Shown: piece after piece, positions 16,501 to 27,049 of the stretch
Numbering within the stretch: position 1 is the stretch's first letter
How the letters are laid out: each line of letters starts with the position of its first letter
Translations under genes and position numbers: made by a program
From: Cordilura impudica
Taxonomy: Eukaryota > Arthropoda > Insecta > Diptera > Scathophagidae
Assembly: GCA_963682025.1 (NCBI GenBank)
Contig: OY821517.1
Span: forward strand, 232,063,930-232,127,929
Reading direction: 5' to 3'
DNA length: 64,000 bases
The notes under the pieces: generated by a model
What the model saw: the letters and a program-made list of their open reading frames with translations, nothing else
Databases searched by the model: none
What the model was told of the DNA's origin: nothing

Positions 16501-19495
16501 CATTTTACATTTTACATTTTACATTTTACATTTTACATTTTACATTTTACATTTTACATTTTACATTTTACATTTTACATTTTACATTTTACATTTTACA
16601 TTTTACATTTTACATTTTACATTTTACATTTTACATTTTACATTTTACATTTTACATTTTACATTTTACATTTTACATTTTACATTTTACATTTTACATT
16701 TTACATTTTACATTTTACATTTTACATTTTACATTTTACATTTTACATTTTACATTTTACATTTTACATTTTACATTTTACATTTTACATTTTACATTTT
16801 ACATTTTACATTTTACATTTTACATTTTACATTTTACATTTTACATTTTACATTTTACATTTTACATTTTACATTTTACATTTTACATTTTACATTTTAC
16901 ATTTTACATTTTACATTTTACATTTTACATTTTACATTTTACATTTTACATTTTACATTTTACATTTTACATTTTACATTTTACATTTTACATTTTACAT
17001 TTTACATTTTACATTTTACATTTTACATTTTACATTTTACATTTTACATTTTACATTTTACATTTTACATTTTACATTTTACATTTTACATTTTACATTT
17101 TACATTTTACATTTTACATTTTACATTTTACATTTTACATTTTACATTTTACATTTTACATTTTACATTTTACATTTTACATTTTACATTTTACATTTTA
17201 CATTTTACATTTTACATTTTACATTTTACATTTTACATTTTACATTTTACATTTTACATTTTACATTTTACATTTTACATTTTACCTATTTGGGTATTTA
17301 AAAATAATTGTAAAAACCCATTCCCCCCCCCTTTTGCCATTTCCATTTTACATTTTACATTTTACATTTTACATTTTACATTTTACATTTTACATTTTAC
17401 ATTTTACATTTTACATTTTACATTTTACATTTTACATTATTTTTACATTTTACATTTTACATTTTACATTTTACATTTTACATTTTACATTTTACATTTT
17501 ACATTTTACATTTTACATTTTACATTTTACATTTTACATTTTACATTTTACATTTTACATTTTACATTTTACATTTTACATTTTACATTTTACATTTTAC
17601 ATTTTACATTTTACATTTTACATTTTACATTTTACATTTTACATTTTACATTTTACATTTTACATTTTACATTTTACATTTTACATTTTACATTTTACAT
17701 TTTACATTTTACATTTTACATTTTACATTTTACATTTTACATTTTACATTTTACATTTTACATTTTACATTTTACATTTTACATTTTACATTTTACATTT
17801 TACATTTTACATTTTACATTTTACATTTTACATTTTACATTTTACATTTTACATTTTACATTTTACATTTTACATTTTACATTTTACATTTTACATTTTA
17901 CATTTTACATTTTACATTTTACATTTTACATTTTACATTTTACATTTTACATTTTACATTTTACATTTTACATTTTACATTTTACATTTTACATTTTACA
18001 TTTTACATTTTACATTTTACATTTTACATTTTACATTTTACATTTTACATTTTACATTTTACATTTTACATTTTACATTTTACATTTTACATTTTACATT
18101 TTACATTTTACATTTTACATTTTACATTTTACATTTTACATTTTACATTTTACATTTTACATTTTACATTTTACATTTTACATTTTACATTTTACATTTT
18201 ACATTTTACATTTTACATTTTACATTTTACATTTTACATTTTACATTTTACATTTTACATTTTACATTTTACATTTTACATTTTACATTTTACATTTTAC
18301 ATTTTACATTTTACATTTTACATTTTACATTTTACATTTTACATTTTACATTTTACATTTTACATTTTACATTTTACATTTTACATTTTACATTTTACAT
18401 TTTACATTTTACATTTTACATTTTACATTTTACATTTTACATTTTACATTTTACATTTTACATTTTACATTTTACATTTTACATTTTACATTTTACATTT
18501 TACATTTTACATTTTACATTTTACATTTTACATTTTACATTTTACATTTTACATTTTACATTTTACATTTTACATTTTACATTTTACATTTTACATTTTA
18601 CATTTTACATTTTACATTTTACATTTTACATTTTACATTTTACATTTTACATTTTACATTTTACATTTTACATTTTACATTTTACATTTTACATTTTACA
18701 TTTTACATTTTACATTTTACATTTTACATTTTACATTTTACATTTTACATTTTACATTTTACATTTTACATTTTACATTTTACATTTTACATTTTACATT
18801 TTACATTTTACATTTTACATTTTACATTTTACATTTTACATTTTACATTTTACATTTTACATTTTACATTTTACATTTTACATTTTACATTTTACATTTT
18901 ACATTTTACATTTTACATTTTACATTTTACATTTTACATTTTACATTTTACATTTTACATTTTACATTTTACATTTTACATTTTACATTTTACATTTTAC
19001 ATTTTACATTTTACATTTTACATTTTACATTTTACATTTTACATTTTACATTTTACATTTTACATTTTACATTTTACATTTTACATTTTAGATTTTACAT
19101 TTTACATTTTACATTTTACATTTTACATTTTACATTTTACATTTTACATTTTACATTTTACATTTTACATTTTATATTTTACATTTTACATTTTACATTT
19201 TACATTTTACATTTTACATTTTACATTTTACATTTTACATTTTACATTTTACATTTTACATTTTACATTTTACATTTTACATTTTACATTTTACATTTTA
19301 CATTTTACATTTTACATTTTACATTTTACATTTTACATTTTACATTTTACATTTTACATTTTACATTTTACATTTTACATTTTACATTTTACATTTTACA
19401 TTTTACATTTTACATTTTACATTTTACATTTTACATTTTACATTTTACATTTTACATTTTACACTTTACATTTTACATTTTACATTTTACATTTT
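1577..19495 (+). repeat. Giant heptamer satellite (TTTTACA)n, about 17.9 kb
   Basis: About 2,550 tandem copies of a 7-bp unit, TTTTACA on the plus strand (TGTAAAA on the minus), almost without variation. Visible interruptions are few. There are one-base-short units near 1893, 2007, 2271, 7080, 7750, 8465, 8923 and 10764. Other defects lie at 1690, 2583, 6540, 8265, 8330 and 17437, and single substitutions near 19090, 19174 and 19464. One unique island lies at 17285-17344. I see no interruption from about 10.77 to 17.28 kb. The plus strand is essentially free of G. Since 7 is not a multiple of 3 and the unit gives no stop in this direction, all three plus frames stay open and encode a 7-residue cycle (FTFYILH). 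No protein is implied. Confidence 0.97.
17285..17344. other. Unique 60-bp island inside the TTTTACA array
   Basis: This is the only substantial non-heptamer sequence within the array. It holds a short imperfect inverted repeat (TGGGTATTTAAAA against AACCCA with TTGTAAAA) and a run of about nine C residues, then CATTTCCATTTT, where the heptamer resumes. It may be a remnant of a small insertion or a patch of older, unhomogenised sequence. No coding or known element signature is visible. Confidence 0.8.
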
Positions 19496-19625
19496 CATTT
19501 TAGATTTTACATTTTCCATTTTCCATTTTCTGTTTTTCATTTTCCATTCTCCATTTTTCTTTTCATTTTCCATTTTTCATTTTCCATTTTTTATTTTTCG
19601 TTTCCATTTTTTCTTTCATATTGGC
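19496..19625 (+). repeat. Degenerate right edge of the heptamer array (TTTTCCA / TTTTTCA variants)
   Basis: The 7-bp periodicity continues but the units diverge to CATTTTC, CATTTTT and CATTCTC forms. This is the usual look of a satellite edge that escapes homogenisation. In reverse complement these variants equal the GAAAATG-type heptamers found at 20146-20440, which suggests common origin in inverted orientation. Confidence 0.85.
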
Positions 19626-19970
19626 GATATTTTTTTTTATAATAACGTGATAACGATAAAAAAATATGTGGCAATACTACTAACATGAGCTATGTTATTG
19701 TGTTCTTGGTATTGTTAATATATGTATATGCATAATTTTTTTGTGGCATCTTTTTATGTTGTTGTACAATTATAATGTTCAACCACTAAACTGTTACAAC
19801 AAACACACTGGGTTTTATGTTTTTTTAGAGGTATCTACATATTTTTGCTCGTATCTAATTACGATGATGCCTGATTTAGCCAATTTTCAATACCAGCCTG
19901 CTGGGGATTATGGCAAATGATATTATTGTAGCCTTATGCAGTTAGATGGCTTTTTTTTGTGAATAAGCGT
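19626..19970. other. Spacer, no gene recognised
   Basis: AT-rich sequence without a usable open frame or known motif. It lies between the two heptamer systems, directly upstream of a Helitron-like or MITE-like terminal block, so it may be the body of a non-autonomous element. I cannot show that from sequence alone. Confidence 0.5.
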
Positions 19971-20145
19971 GATTTAAACAGACAGACGGACAGACGGACA
20001 TCGCTATATCGACTCGAGCTGTGATAAGGATCAAGAATATATATACTTTATGATATATACTTTATGGGGTTGGAAATTAGTTCTTCGATGCGATACAAAC
20101 GGAATGACAAACCTATATATACCCTCTGCCAATGACGTGTGGAGG
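19971..20145 (+). mobile_element. Terminal block of a non-autonomous Helitron-like (DINE-1/Helentron) or MITE-like repeat
   Basis: The block contains ACAGACGGACAGACGGACAT, CGCTATATCGACTCGAG, a TATATACTTTATGGGG stretch, ATACAAACGGAATGACAAAC and then a hairpin (ATACCCTC ... GTGGAGGGTAT) running into TATAAAAATG. A close relative stands at 61232-61392, and a reversed relative at 22690-22790 (copied at 27052-27150). Repeated blocks of this kind with a 3' hairpin fit non-autonomous Helitron-like families of flies. The class assignment is from memory and uncertain, but the recurrence inside this window is directly seen. TATATACTTTATG is partly duplicated at 20039-20063. Confidence 0.6.
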
Positions 20146-20440
20146 GTATAAAAATGAAAAATGGAAAATGGACAATGAAAATTGAAAAATGAAGAACGGA
20201 AAATGAAAAATGGAAAATGGAAAACGAAAACTGAAAAATTAAAAATGGAAAATGAAAATTGAAAAATGGAAAATGAAAATTGAAAAATGAAAAATTAAAA
20301 ATGGAACATGAAAATTTAAAAATGAAAAACGGAAAATGACAATTGAAAAATGGCAAATGGAAATTGAAAAATTAAAAATGAAAAATGGAAAATGAAAATT
20401 GAAAAATTAAAAATGGAAAGTGGAAAATAAATAAAAATTA
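20146..20440 (+). repeat. Transitional heptamer region (GAAAATG to AAAATTG to AAAAATT)
   Basis: Seven-base periodicity with mixed units: GAAAATG, AAAAATG, AAAATTG and AAAATTA. Reading left to right the units shift towards TTAAAAA, which becomes homogeneous from about 20440. It begins directly at the TATAAAAATG end of the hairpin block. It shares its unit, inverted, with the edge at 19496-19625. Confidence 0.85.
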
Positions 20441-21487
20441 AAAATTAAAATTTAAAAATTAAAAATTAAAAATTAAAAATTAAAAATTAAAAATTAAAAA
20501 TTAAAAATTAAAAATTAAAAATTAAAAATTAAAAATTAAAAATTAAAAATTAAAAATGAAAAATTTAAAATTAAAAATTAAAAATTAAAAATTAAAAATT
20601 AAAAATTAAAAATTAAAAATTAAAAATTAAAAATTAAAAACTAAAAATTAAAAATTAAAAATTAAAAATTAAAAATTAAAAATTAAAAATTAAAAATTAA
20701 AAATTAAAATTAAAAATTAAAAATTAAAAATTAAAAATTAAAAATTAAAAATTAAAAATTAAAAATTAAAAATTAAAAATTAAAAATTAAAAATTAAAAA
20801 TTAAAAATTAAAAATTAAAAATTAAAAATTAAAAATTAAAAATTAAAAATTAAAAATTAAAAATTAAAAATTAAAAATTAAAAATTAAAAATTAAAAATT
20901 AAAAATTAAAAATTAAAAATTAAAAATTAAAAATTAAAAATTAAAAATTAAAAATTAAAAATTAAAAATTAAAAATTAAAAATTAAAAATTAAAAATTAA
21001 AAATTAAAAATTAAAAATTAAAAATTAAAAATTAAAAATTAAAAATTAAAAATTAAAAATTAAAAATTAAAAATTAAAAATTAAAAATTAAAATTAAAAA
21101 TAAAAAATTAAAAATTAAAAATTAAAAATTAAAAATTAAAATTTAAAAATTAAAATTAAAAATTAAAAATTACAAATTAAACATTAAAAATTAAAAATTA
21201 AAAATTAAAAATTAGAAATTAAAAATTAAAAATTAAAAATTAAAAATTAAAAATTAAAAATTAAAAATTAAAAATTAAAAATTAAAAATTAAAAATTAAA
21301 AATTAAAAATTAAAAATTAAAAATTAAAAATTAAAAATTAAAAATTAAAAATTAAAAATTAAAAATTAAAAATTAAACATTAAAAATTTAAAATTTAAAA
21401 TTTAAAATTTAAAATTAAAAATTAAAAATTAAAAATTATAAATTAAAAATGAAAAATTAAAATTTAAAAATATAAAGAATTAAAAAT
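20441..21487 (+). repeat. Heptamer satellite (TTAAAAA)n, first copy
   Basis: About 150 tandem copies of a 7-bp unit TTAAAAA, with scattered variants (AAAAATG near 20553, CTAAAAA near 20640, shortened units near 20707 and 21090, TACAAAT and ACATTAA near 21170-21185). It ends in AAAGACTCAG followed by GTGGAGGGTAT. The part from about 20545 onward is repeated as the second array at 24889-25848. Confidence 0.93.
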
Positions 21488-21552
21488 TAAAGACTCAGGT
21501 GGAGGGTATCAAAAAATTCGGCACGGCCGAATTTAACACACTTACTTGTTTT
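21488..21552 (+). mobile_element. Helitron-like terminus with TTCGGC/GCCGAA hairpin, copy 1
   Basis: GGTGGAGGGTATCAAAAAATT is followed by a perfect 6-bp stem with a 3-base loop (TTCGGC ACG GCCGAA) and then TTTAACACACTTACTTG and a T run. The terminal hairpin just before the end is like Helitron 3' ends. The GTGGAGGGTAT block also occurs at 20133, so the whole TTAAAAA array lies between two direct copies of this sequence. Confidence 0.6.
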
Positions 21553-21812
21553 TTTTTTTTAAGTTAATATCTGAACATTTTACTGATACAAGGCAAAAAC
21601 AAACTGCCAAAAATTTCAGTCAAAACTATTTTGAATTTATTTGTTAAATATCGCATAATTTTTGCAAAATATGATCCTTAACTTTGACTTAACAGTTTTT
21701 CTACTCCAATGATAGATAAATAATGACACTTTTCAGATAGAAGTTAATTCTTTCTATGAAAGAACAATCATTGTTAAAAAACAATAAATAATTATAAAAA
21801 CAAGTAAGAAAA
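21553..21812. other. Unassigned sequence in duplication unit 1
   Basis: AT-rich, with no open frame and no motif I recognise. Repeated at 25914-26173. Confidence 0.45.
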
Positions 21813-22340
21813 AGTCGGTTAAGACCGACTATACGATACCCTATACCATGCGTTTACAGACCCTGTCTCTGAAACATAAACCAAATTTGAGTGGCATTAT
21901 TATTAATTTTTTTTGCTTTCGTACCGATCCTGACCATATATTGTTTTTTGATAGATTTACATAAGTGAAGATCGGGAAGCACCTTTATATGGGGTTTATT
22001 TTTGGACTACTGATTAATGGGAGTAAAAGCACACACAAACCCAATTTGGACCGAGATCTATATGATATTGTGGATCTTATGGCAATTTAAGTCGATTTCA
22101 TAGGGGTCATTTGTATGGGGACTAGGTCTGAACATGAACCAATTGTCACCAATTTCATTAGCGTTCATGCTATAGCCGACAGAAGCTTATATATCAAATT
22201 TCATCAAAATATATTCATATTTGCGATCCGTAGTTTGATAACAAAGTTTACATGGTTTATATGGACGGGCGAAGTGAACACTGAATCGGCTAAGAAAGTG
22301 ATTCGGTATAATTAAAGATGGGTCTAGGTCAAATATTTTT
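21813..22340 (+). repeat. Dispersed repeat beginning GTCGGTTAAGACCGAC, copy 1
   Basis: It opens with a palindromic block (GTCGGTTAAGACCGAC) followed by TATACGATACCCTATACC. Then comes a long run of short phrases (ATATGGGG, TCTGAACATGAACCAATT, ACCAATTTCAT, AAATTTCATCAAAATAT) typical of the body of a widespread fly repeat that I know only by its look. A 66-codon open frame within it (22115-22315) is not a gene. Repeated at 26176-26700. Confidence 0.5.
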
Positions 22341-22689
22341 GATAGTTACAAATATCAGCAAAAAGTCATTATACCCTAACCACATATGGTATATAAAAAT
22401 TAAAAAATTGTTTATTTTTGCTTAAAACAAAAACCTAGTACAAAGCCTTTTTTGGTAATCTCAACATCAAATCGAGTAGTAGTTTCAGTCGGTACGCTTA
22501 AAAATTGTTTAAGGCAATAAAAGATAGTAAACAAAATATATTTTTTTAATTTCGGATCTTTTTCCGAATACTTGTCCATGTGTTATATTTTAAAAGCTCT
22601 ATTTTTGATTTAGTCGTTTTTTTATATTTTCGACTAGCATTAATCAATTTTTTTTTCAGATCTTATTAAATCAGTTTGTCGTTCCGTTT

Positions 22690-23112
22690 GTAACGCATCG
22701 AGAAATAAATTTGCGACCCCATAAACTTGGGTCGATAAAGCGATGTCCGCATGTCTGTTAAAATCACACGCATTCACACAATAAAATATTTACCTGGCAA
22801 AACTTAGCATATTGTTTATCATTATTTGGAGCTGGTTGAAATTTAGGTAAATCGGGGATCGTTGTGGCAAGATATGGCCTAATATATGGAGACACCTCAA
22901 AAATATGATAAAAATGCAGTGTGTTTGCTGTAATAATTTAGTAACGTGTTTATCAGATTGGTTACTTTTTAAATATTTTGCTTACATTTATGATAAAAAG
23001 TGCAATAAGTCCAGATATAACTGTAAACGTAAAACCCATGTGGAGGGTATTAAAGATTCGGCACAGTCCAACTTAACACTCTTTTTTGGTTTTACCCTCA
23101 ATCTCTCCTAAA
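22690..23112 (-). mobile_element. Helitron-like repeat, reversed terminal block and degenerate terminus, copy 1
   Basis: Read on the minus strand, 22790-22690 gives AACAGACATGCGGACATCGC, then TTTATGGGGTCG, then GATGCGTTACAAACGGAACG. This matches the plus-strand block at 19980-20095 in order and spacing. On the plus strand, GTGGAGGGTATTAAAGATTCGGCACAGTCC at 23040-23069 is a decayed form of the terminus seen intact at 21499. Two related termini in opposite orientation suggest nested or mutually inverted copies. Repeated at 27050-27473. Confidence 0.5.
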
Positions 23113-24032
23113 ATCAACAGAAATAAACTTTTGCATATTTCTTTCTTTACCGGTTACTCGCTACTGCATACCATGCTATAAAGTCAAAGTTTAATGTCAT
23201 TATAAACATTAGTTCAAATATAGTGATTCTTGGTCGAAATAGATGTACTTCTTTACTATAACGTTAAATCCTTGTCAAAATATGATTTCTTCTAGATCAT
23301 TAGTTGTAGTTATTTTTCTACATTGTGTTAATCACTTTTAGTCAAATGCATTATAACTTTACAAGTTCTTTGTTATAATTTATTAAAAAATTAGTACTTA
23401 TTTATGTTAAAGTATAATATAACAATGATCAAATAGAGTATTGATATCAGAGAGCAATTTTAGATTACCCATTGTAACATCAAAATCTTCTCGTTGACAA
23501 TCTACATTGAAAAAACATTAGAAAAGGTTTGTTTCTGAAATACATTTGAAAATTTTATGTTTTCTGAAACACATTTGATAATTTCTAAACTAAATTTGAT
23601 ACATTCTGAAATTCAATTGATCATTTCTAAAAATCAATTGATGCTTTCTGAAATACAATTGGAAAAAGTTTAGATCATTAGTTGTGTTTATCCGTCGTGA
23701 ACAGACGTTTTTTACTCGCTCTATTAGTAAAAGTGATTTGTTGTTTTAAAAGTGTGTCTCGTGTTAATTTGTGTCAACTTTGTTGTTGGGGTGCATTGTT
23801 AACATTTTCTGCTTCTTGTTTTTTAATTAAACACGGTCGTAAGCCTGAATTATTGATTTAAAATTATTATTGTTTTGTCATAATTAAGAAATATAACTTT
23901 CTTAATTATCATTAATGCACACATCACACACATTTTATTTATCCATCATTTAATAATCAGCTGGCGTTTACTTGTTTTTCGTTTTAACTGCATTATCGAC
24001 ATATTCGTTAAAAAATAATACTGTTTGCAAAA
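23113..24032 (+). other. Unassigned region and probable 5' leader of the PHD-finger LINE, copy 1
   Basis: No coding signal. Between about 23520 and 23670 there is an imperfect short-period repeat built from TTTCTGAAATACATTTGA, TTTCTGAAACACATTTGA, CTGAAATTCAATTGATCA and TTTCTGAAATACAATTGG. TAGATCATTAGTTGT occurs twice, at 23294 and 23671. The part after about 23690 runs up to the ORF1 start at 24033 and is plausibly the element's 5' untranslated region. Repeated at 27474-28393. Confidence 0.4.
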
Positions 24033-24888
24033 ATGGCTTGCATAAAATGCAATTTGGATGAAGATGATGAAAGAATGATTACCTGTTGGTTGTGTCATGG
24101 CCTTTGCCATTTTAAATGTTGTGGACTGTCTGGATTAGTAGCTGAATCAATTTCAAGGCACAAAAATTTGCATTGGCGCTGTAATAGTTGTCAAAAAAAA
24201 AATGCAGCCGATTTTTACCAATTTTTTCAAGGCACTAAAAATAATTTCCTTCAAATACAGAAAAACCTTACGAATTTATCTGATGAAATAAACTTTTTGA
24301 TGATTTTAACTCTTTGGATGATCTTAAATCACCTTCTCCAAGACGTCATAAGTCTCCAAGATTCTTAAATAAGGAAAATAATTTACAGAACATTGATGAA
24401 CCTGGCTTTAGTGGAACAAATTTAGTTAACGGTCCGAGAACTCCTTTATTAAATTTACCCACTATATCTGGAAACTCCTTTATTAAATTTACCCAATATA
24501 TCTGGAAATGTTGTGAACCCTATTCCTATTTCAAATACTAGCAATAATAATAATGCGGTAGATCTGCTGGAAGTTAGCAAACCATCATCTTTACTTAATC
24601 GGAGTGTAATAATACTGTACATAATCCTTTAAAAGTCATACCGCCTAAAAAATCAATTTTTGTTTCCCGTTTGGCTTTTGATACAACAACTGAAAATATG
24701 GATGCTCATATAAGAACACAATTAAACTCTAATGCTGATATTTTAACGTGCAAATTTAATTTTTCTGAACAGAGAAACATTGCATCATTTAAAAAATCAA
24801 AATTAATTGGAACCGCAAACAAATTTTTATAACTTGCTCTTACATTCATCCGAGTTCTGAACAATTGATTTATAATGCTCATTTTGAA
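24033..24888 (+). pseudogene. Non-LTR retrotransposon ORF1 with PHD-type zinc finger, copy 1
   Basis: From ATG 24033 the first 60 residues carry the Cys/His spacing of a PHD finger: C-x2-C at the start, CWLC, HFKC, then W-x-CNSC. A leucine-rich segment (FLQIQKNLTNL) that could form a coiled coil follows. The frame shifts near 24300, continues as 24314-24541, and shifts again. Around 24640-24810 another frame reads KKSIFVSRLAF and DILTCKFNF, the conserved C-terminal ORF1 region of Jockey/CR1-type LINEs that carry a PHD finger. ORF1 proteins bind the element RNA. Downstream, part of ORF2 begins near 24830, but copy 1 is cut at the duplication junction (24888). Clade not assigned. Confidence 0.65.
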
Positions 24889-25848
24889 AATTAAAAATGA
24901 AAAATTTAAAATTAAAAATTAAAAATTAAAAATTAAAAATTAAAAATTAAAAATTAAAAATTAAAAATTAAAAATTAAAAATTAAAAACTAAAAATTAAA
25001 AATTAAAAATTAAAAATTAAAAATTAAAAATTAAAAATTAAAAATTAAAATTAAAAATTAAAAATTAAAAATTAAAAATTAAAAATTAAAAATTAAAAAT
25101 TAAAAATTAAAAATTAAAAATTAAAAATTAAAAATTAAAAATTAAAAATTAAAAATTAAAAATTAAAAATTAAAAATTAAAAATTAAAAATTAAAAATTA
25201 AAAATTAAAAATTAAAAATTAAAAATTAAAAATTAAAAATTAAAAATTAAAAATTAAAATTAAAAATTAAAAATTAAAAATTAAAAATTAAAAATTAAAA
25301 ATTAAAAATTAAAAATTAAAAATTAAAAATTAAAAATTAAAAATTAAAAATTAAAAATTAAAAATTAAAAATTAAAAATTAAAAATTAAAAATTAAAAAT
25401 TAAAAATTAAAAATTAAAAATTAAAAATTAAAAATTAAAAATTAAAAATTAAAATTAAAAATAAAAAATTAAAAATTAAAAATTAAAAATTAAAAATTAA
25501 AATTTAAAAATTAAAATTAAAAATTAAAAATTACAAATTAAACATTAAAAATTAAAAATTAAAAATTAGAAATTAAAAATTAAAAATTAAAAATTAAAAA
25601 TTAAAAATTAAAAATTAAAAATTAAAAATTAAAAATTAAAAATTAAAAATTAAAAATTAAAAATTAAAAATTAAAAATTAAAAATTAAAAATTAAAAATT
25701 AAAAATTAAAAATTAAAAATTAAAAATTAAACATTAAAAATTTAAAATTTAAAATTTAAAATTTAAAATTTAAAATTAAAAATTAAAAATTAAAAATTAT
25801 AAATTAAAAATGAAAAATTAAAATTTAAAAATATAAAGAATTAAAAAT
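24889..25848 (+). repeat. Heptamer satellite (TTAAAAA)n, second copy
   Basis: Same unit and same landmark variants as 20545-21487, about three units longer between the left junction and the right flank. It ends in the same AAAGACTCAG before GTGGAGGGTAT. Confidence 0.93.
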
Positions 25849-25913
25849 TAAAGACTCAGGTGGAGGGTATCAAAAAATTCGGCACGGCCGAATTTAACAC
25901 ACTTACTTGTTTT
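25849..25913 (+). mobile_element. Helitron-like terminus with TTCGGC/GCCGAA hairpin, copy 2
   Basis: Duplicate of 21488-21552, with the hairpin intact. Confidence 0.6.
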
Positions 25914-26173
25914 TTTTTTTTAAGTTAATATCTGAACATTTTACTGATACAAGGCAAAAACAAACTGCCAAAAATTTCAGTCAAAACTATTTTGAATTTA
26001 TTTGTTAAATATCGCATAATTTTTGCAAAATATGATCCTTAACTTTGACTTAACAGTTTTTCTACTCCAATGATAGATAAATAATGACACTTTTCAGATA
26101 GAAGTTAATTCTTTCTATGAAAGAACAATCATTGTTAAAAAACAATAAATAATTATAAAAACAAGTAAGAAAA

Positions 26174-26700
26174 TTATAGTCGGTTAAGACCGACTATACG
26201 ATACCCTATACCATGCGTTTACAGACCCTGTCTCTGAAACATAAACCAAATTTGAGTGGCATTATTATTAATTTTTTTGCTTTCGTACCGATCCTGACCA
26301 TATATTGTTTTTTGATAGATTTACATAAGTGAAGATCGGGAAGCACCTTTATATGGGGTTTATTTTTGGACTACTGATTAATGGGAGTAAAAGCACACAC
26401 AAACCCAATTTGACCGAGATCTATATGATATTGTGGATCTTATGGCAATTTAAGTCGATTTCATAGGGGTCATTTGTATGGGGACTAGGTCTGAACATGA
26501 ACCAATTGTCACCAATTTCATTAGCGTTCATGCTATAGCCGACAGAAGCTTATATATCAAATTTCATCAAAATATATTCATATTTGCGATCCGTAGTTTG
26601 ATAACAAAGTTTACATGGTTTATATGGACGGGCGAAGTGAACACTGAATCGGCTAAGAAAGTGATTCGGTATAATTAAAGATGGGTCTAGGTCAAATATT
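26174..26700 (+). repeat. Dispersed repeat beginning GTCGGTTAAGACCGAC, copy 2
   Basis: Duplicate of 21813-22340. The sequence just before the palindrome differs (AAATTATAGTCGG here, AAAAAGTCGG in copy 1). The 66-codon open frame at 26478-26678 is conserved only because the DNA was copied. Confidence 0.5.
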
Positions 26701-27049
26701 TTTGATAGTTACAAATATCAGCAAAAAGTCATTATACCCTAACCACATATGGTATATAAAAATTAAAAAATTGTTTATTTTTGCTTAAAACAAAAACCTA
26801 GTACAAAGCCTTTTTTGGTAATCTCAACATCAAATCGAGTAGTAGTTTCAGTCGGTACGCTTAAAAATTGTTAAGGCAATAAAAGATAGTAAACAAAATA
26901 TATTTTTTTAATTTCGGATCTTTTTCCGAATACTTGTCCATGTGTTATATTTTAAAAGCTCTATTTTTGATTTAGTCGTTTTTTTATATTTTCGACTAGC
27001 ATTAATCAATTTTTTTTCAGATCTTATTAAATCAGTTTGTCGTTCCGTT

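Larger units (their letters stand above)
20545..24888 (+). repeat. Tandem segmental duplication, unit 1 (about 4.35 kb)
   Basis: This block and 24889-29249 are nearly identical throughout. The array variant AAAAATGAAAAATTTAAAATT stands at 20551 and again at 24892. The LINE ORF1 start stands at 24033 and again at 28394. The offset grows from 4341 to 4361-4363 because of heptamer-number and homopolymer differences. Unit 1 ends at CATTTTGAA and joins straight into unit 2's array. The few differences are mostly one-base indels (for example AATTTGGACC against AATTTGACC, and GTTTAAGG against GTTAAGG) plus one 3-4 base change near 21813/26174. Confidence 0.92.

Noticed and set aside
1577..19495. CRISPR array or telomere
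   Set aside because: The unit is 7 bp without spacers, and it is not a known insect telomere repeat. Diptera also lack short telomerase repeats.
2582..19642. A 5,686-codon open frame, and similar frames at 1524-2585 and 17334-19091
   Set aside because: They are the TTTTACA satellite read through. No domain, no ATG-led natural start and a fixed 7-residue cycle show an artefact.
20048..20356. Minus-strand open frame of 102 codons rich in F, N and S
   Set aside because: It reads across GAAAATG-type heptamers and a transposon terminus; low-complexity artefact.
22115..22315. 66-codon frame conserved between 22115 and 26478
   Set aside because: Conservation is explained by the DNA duplication, and the frame lies inside a dispersed non-coding repeat.
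22905..23111. 68-codon frame with several cysteines, duplicated at 27266
   Set aside because: No recognisable finger spacing. It runs into the Helitron-like terminus sequence and is duplicated only as part of the block.
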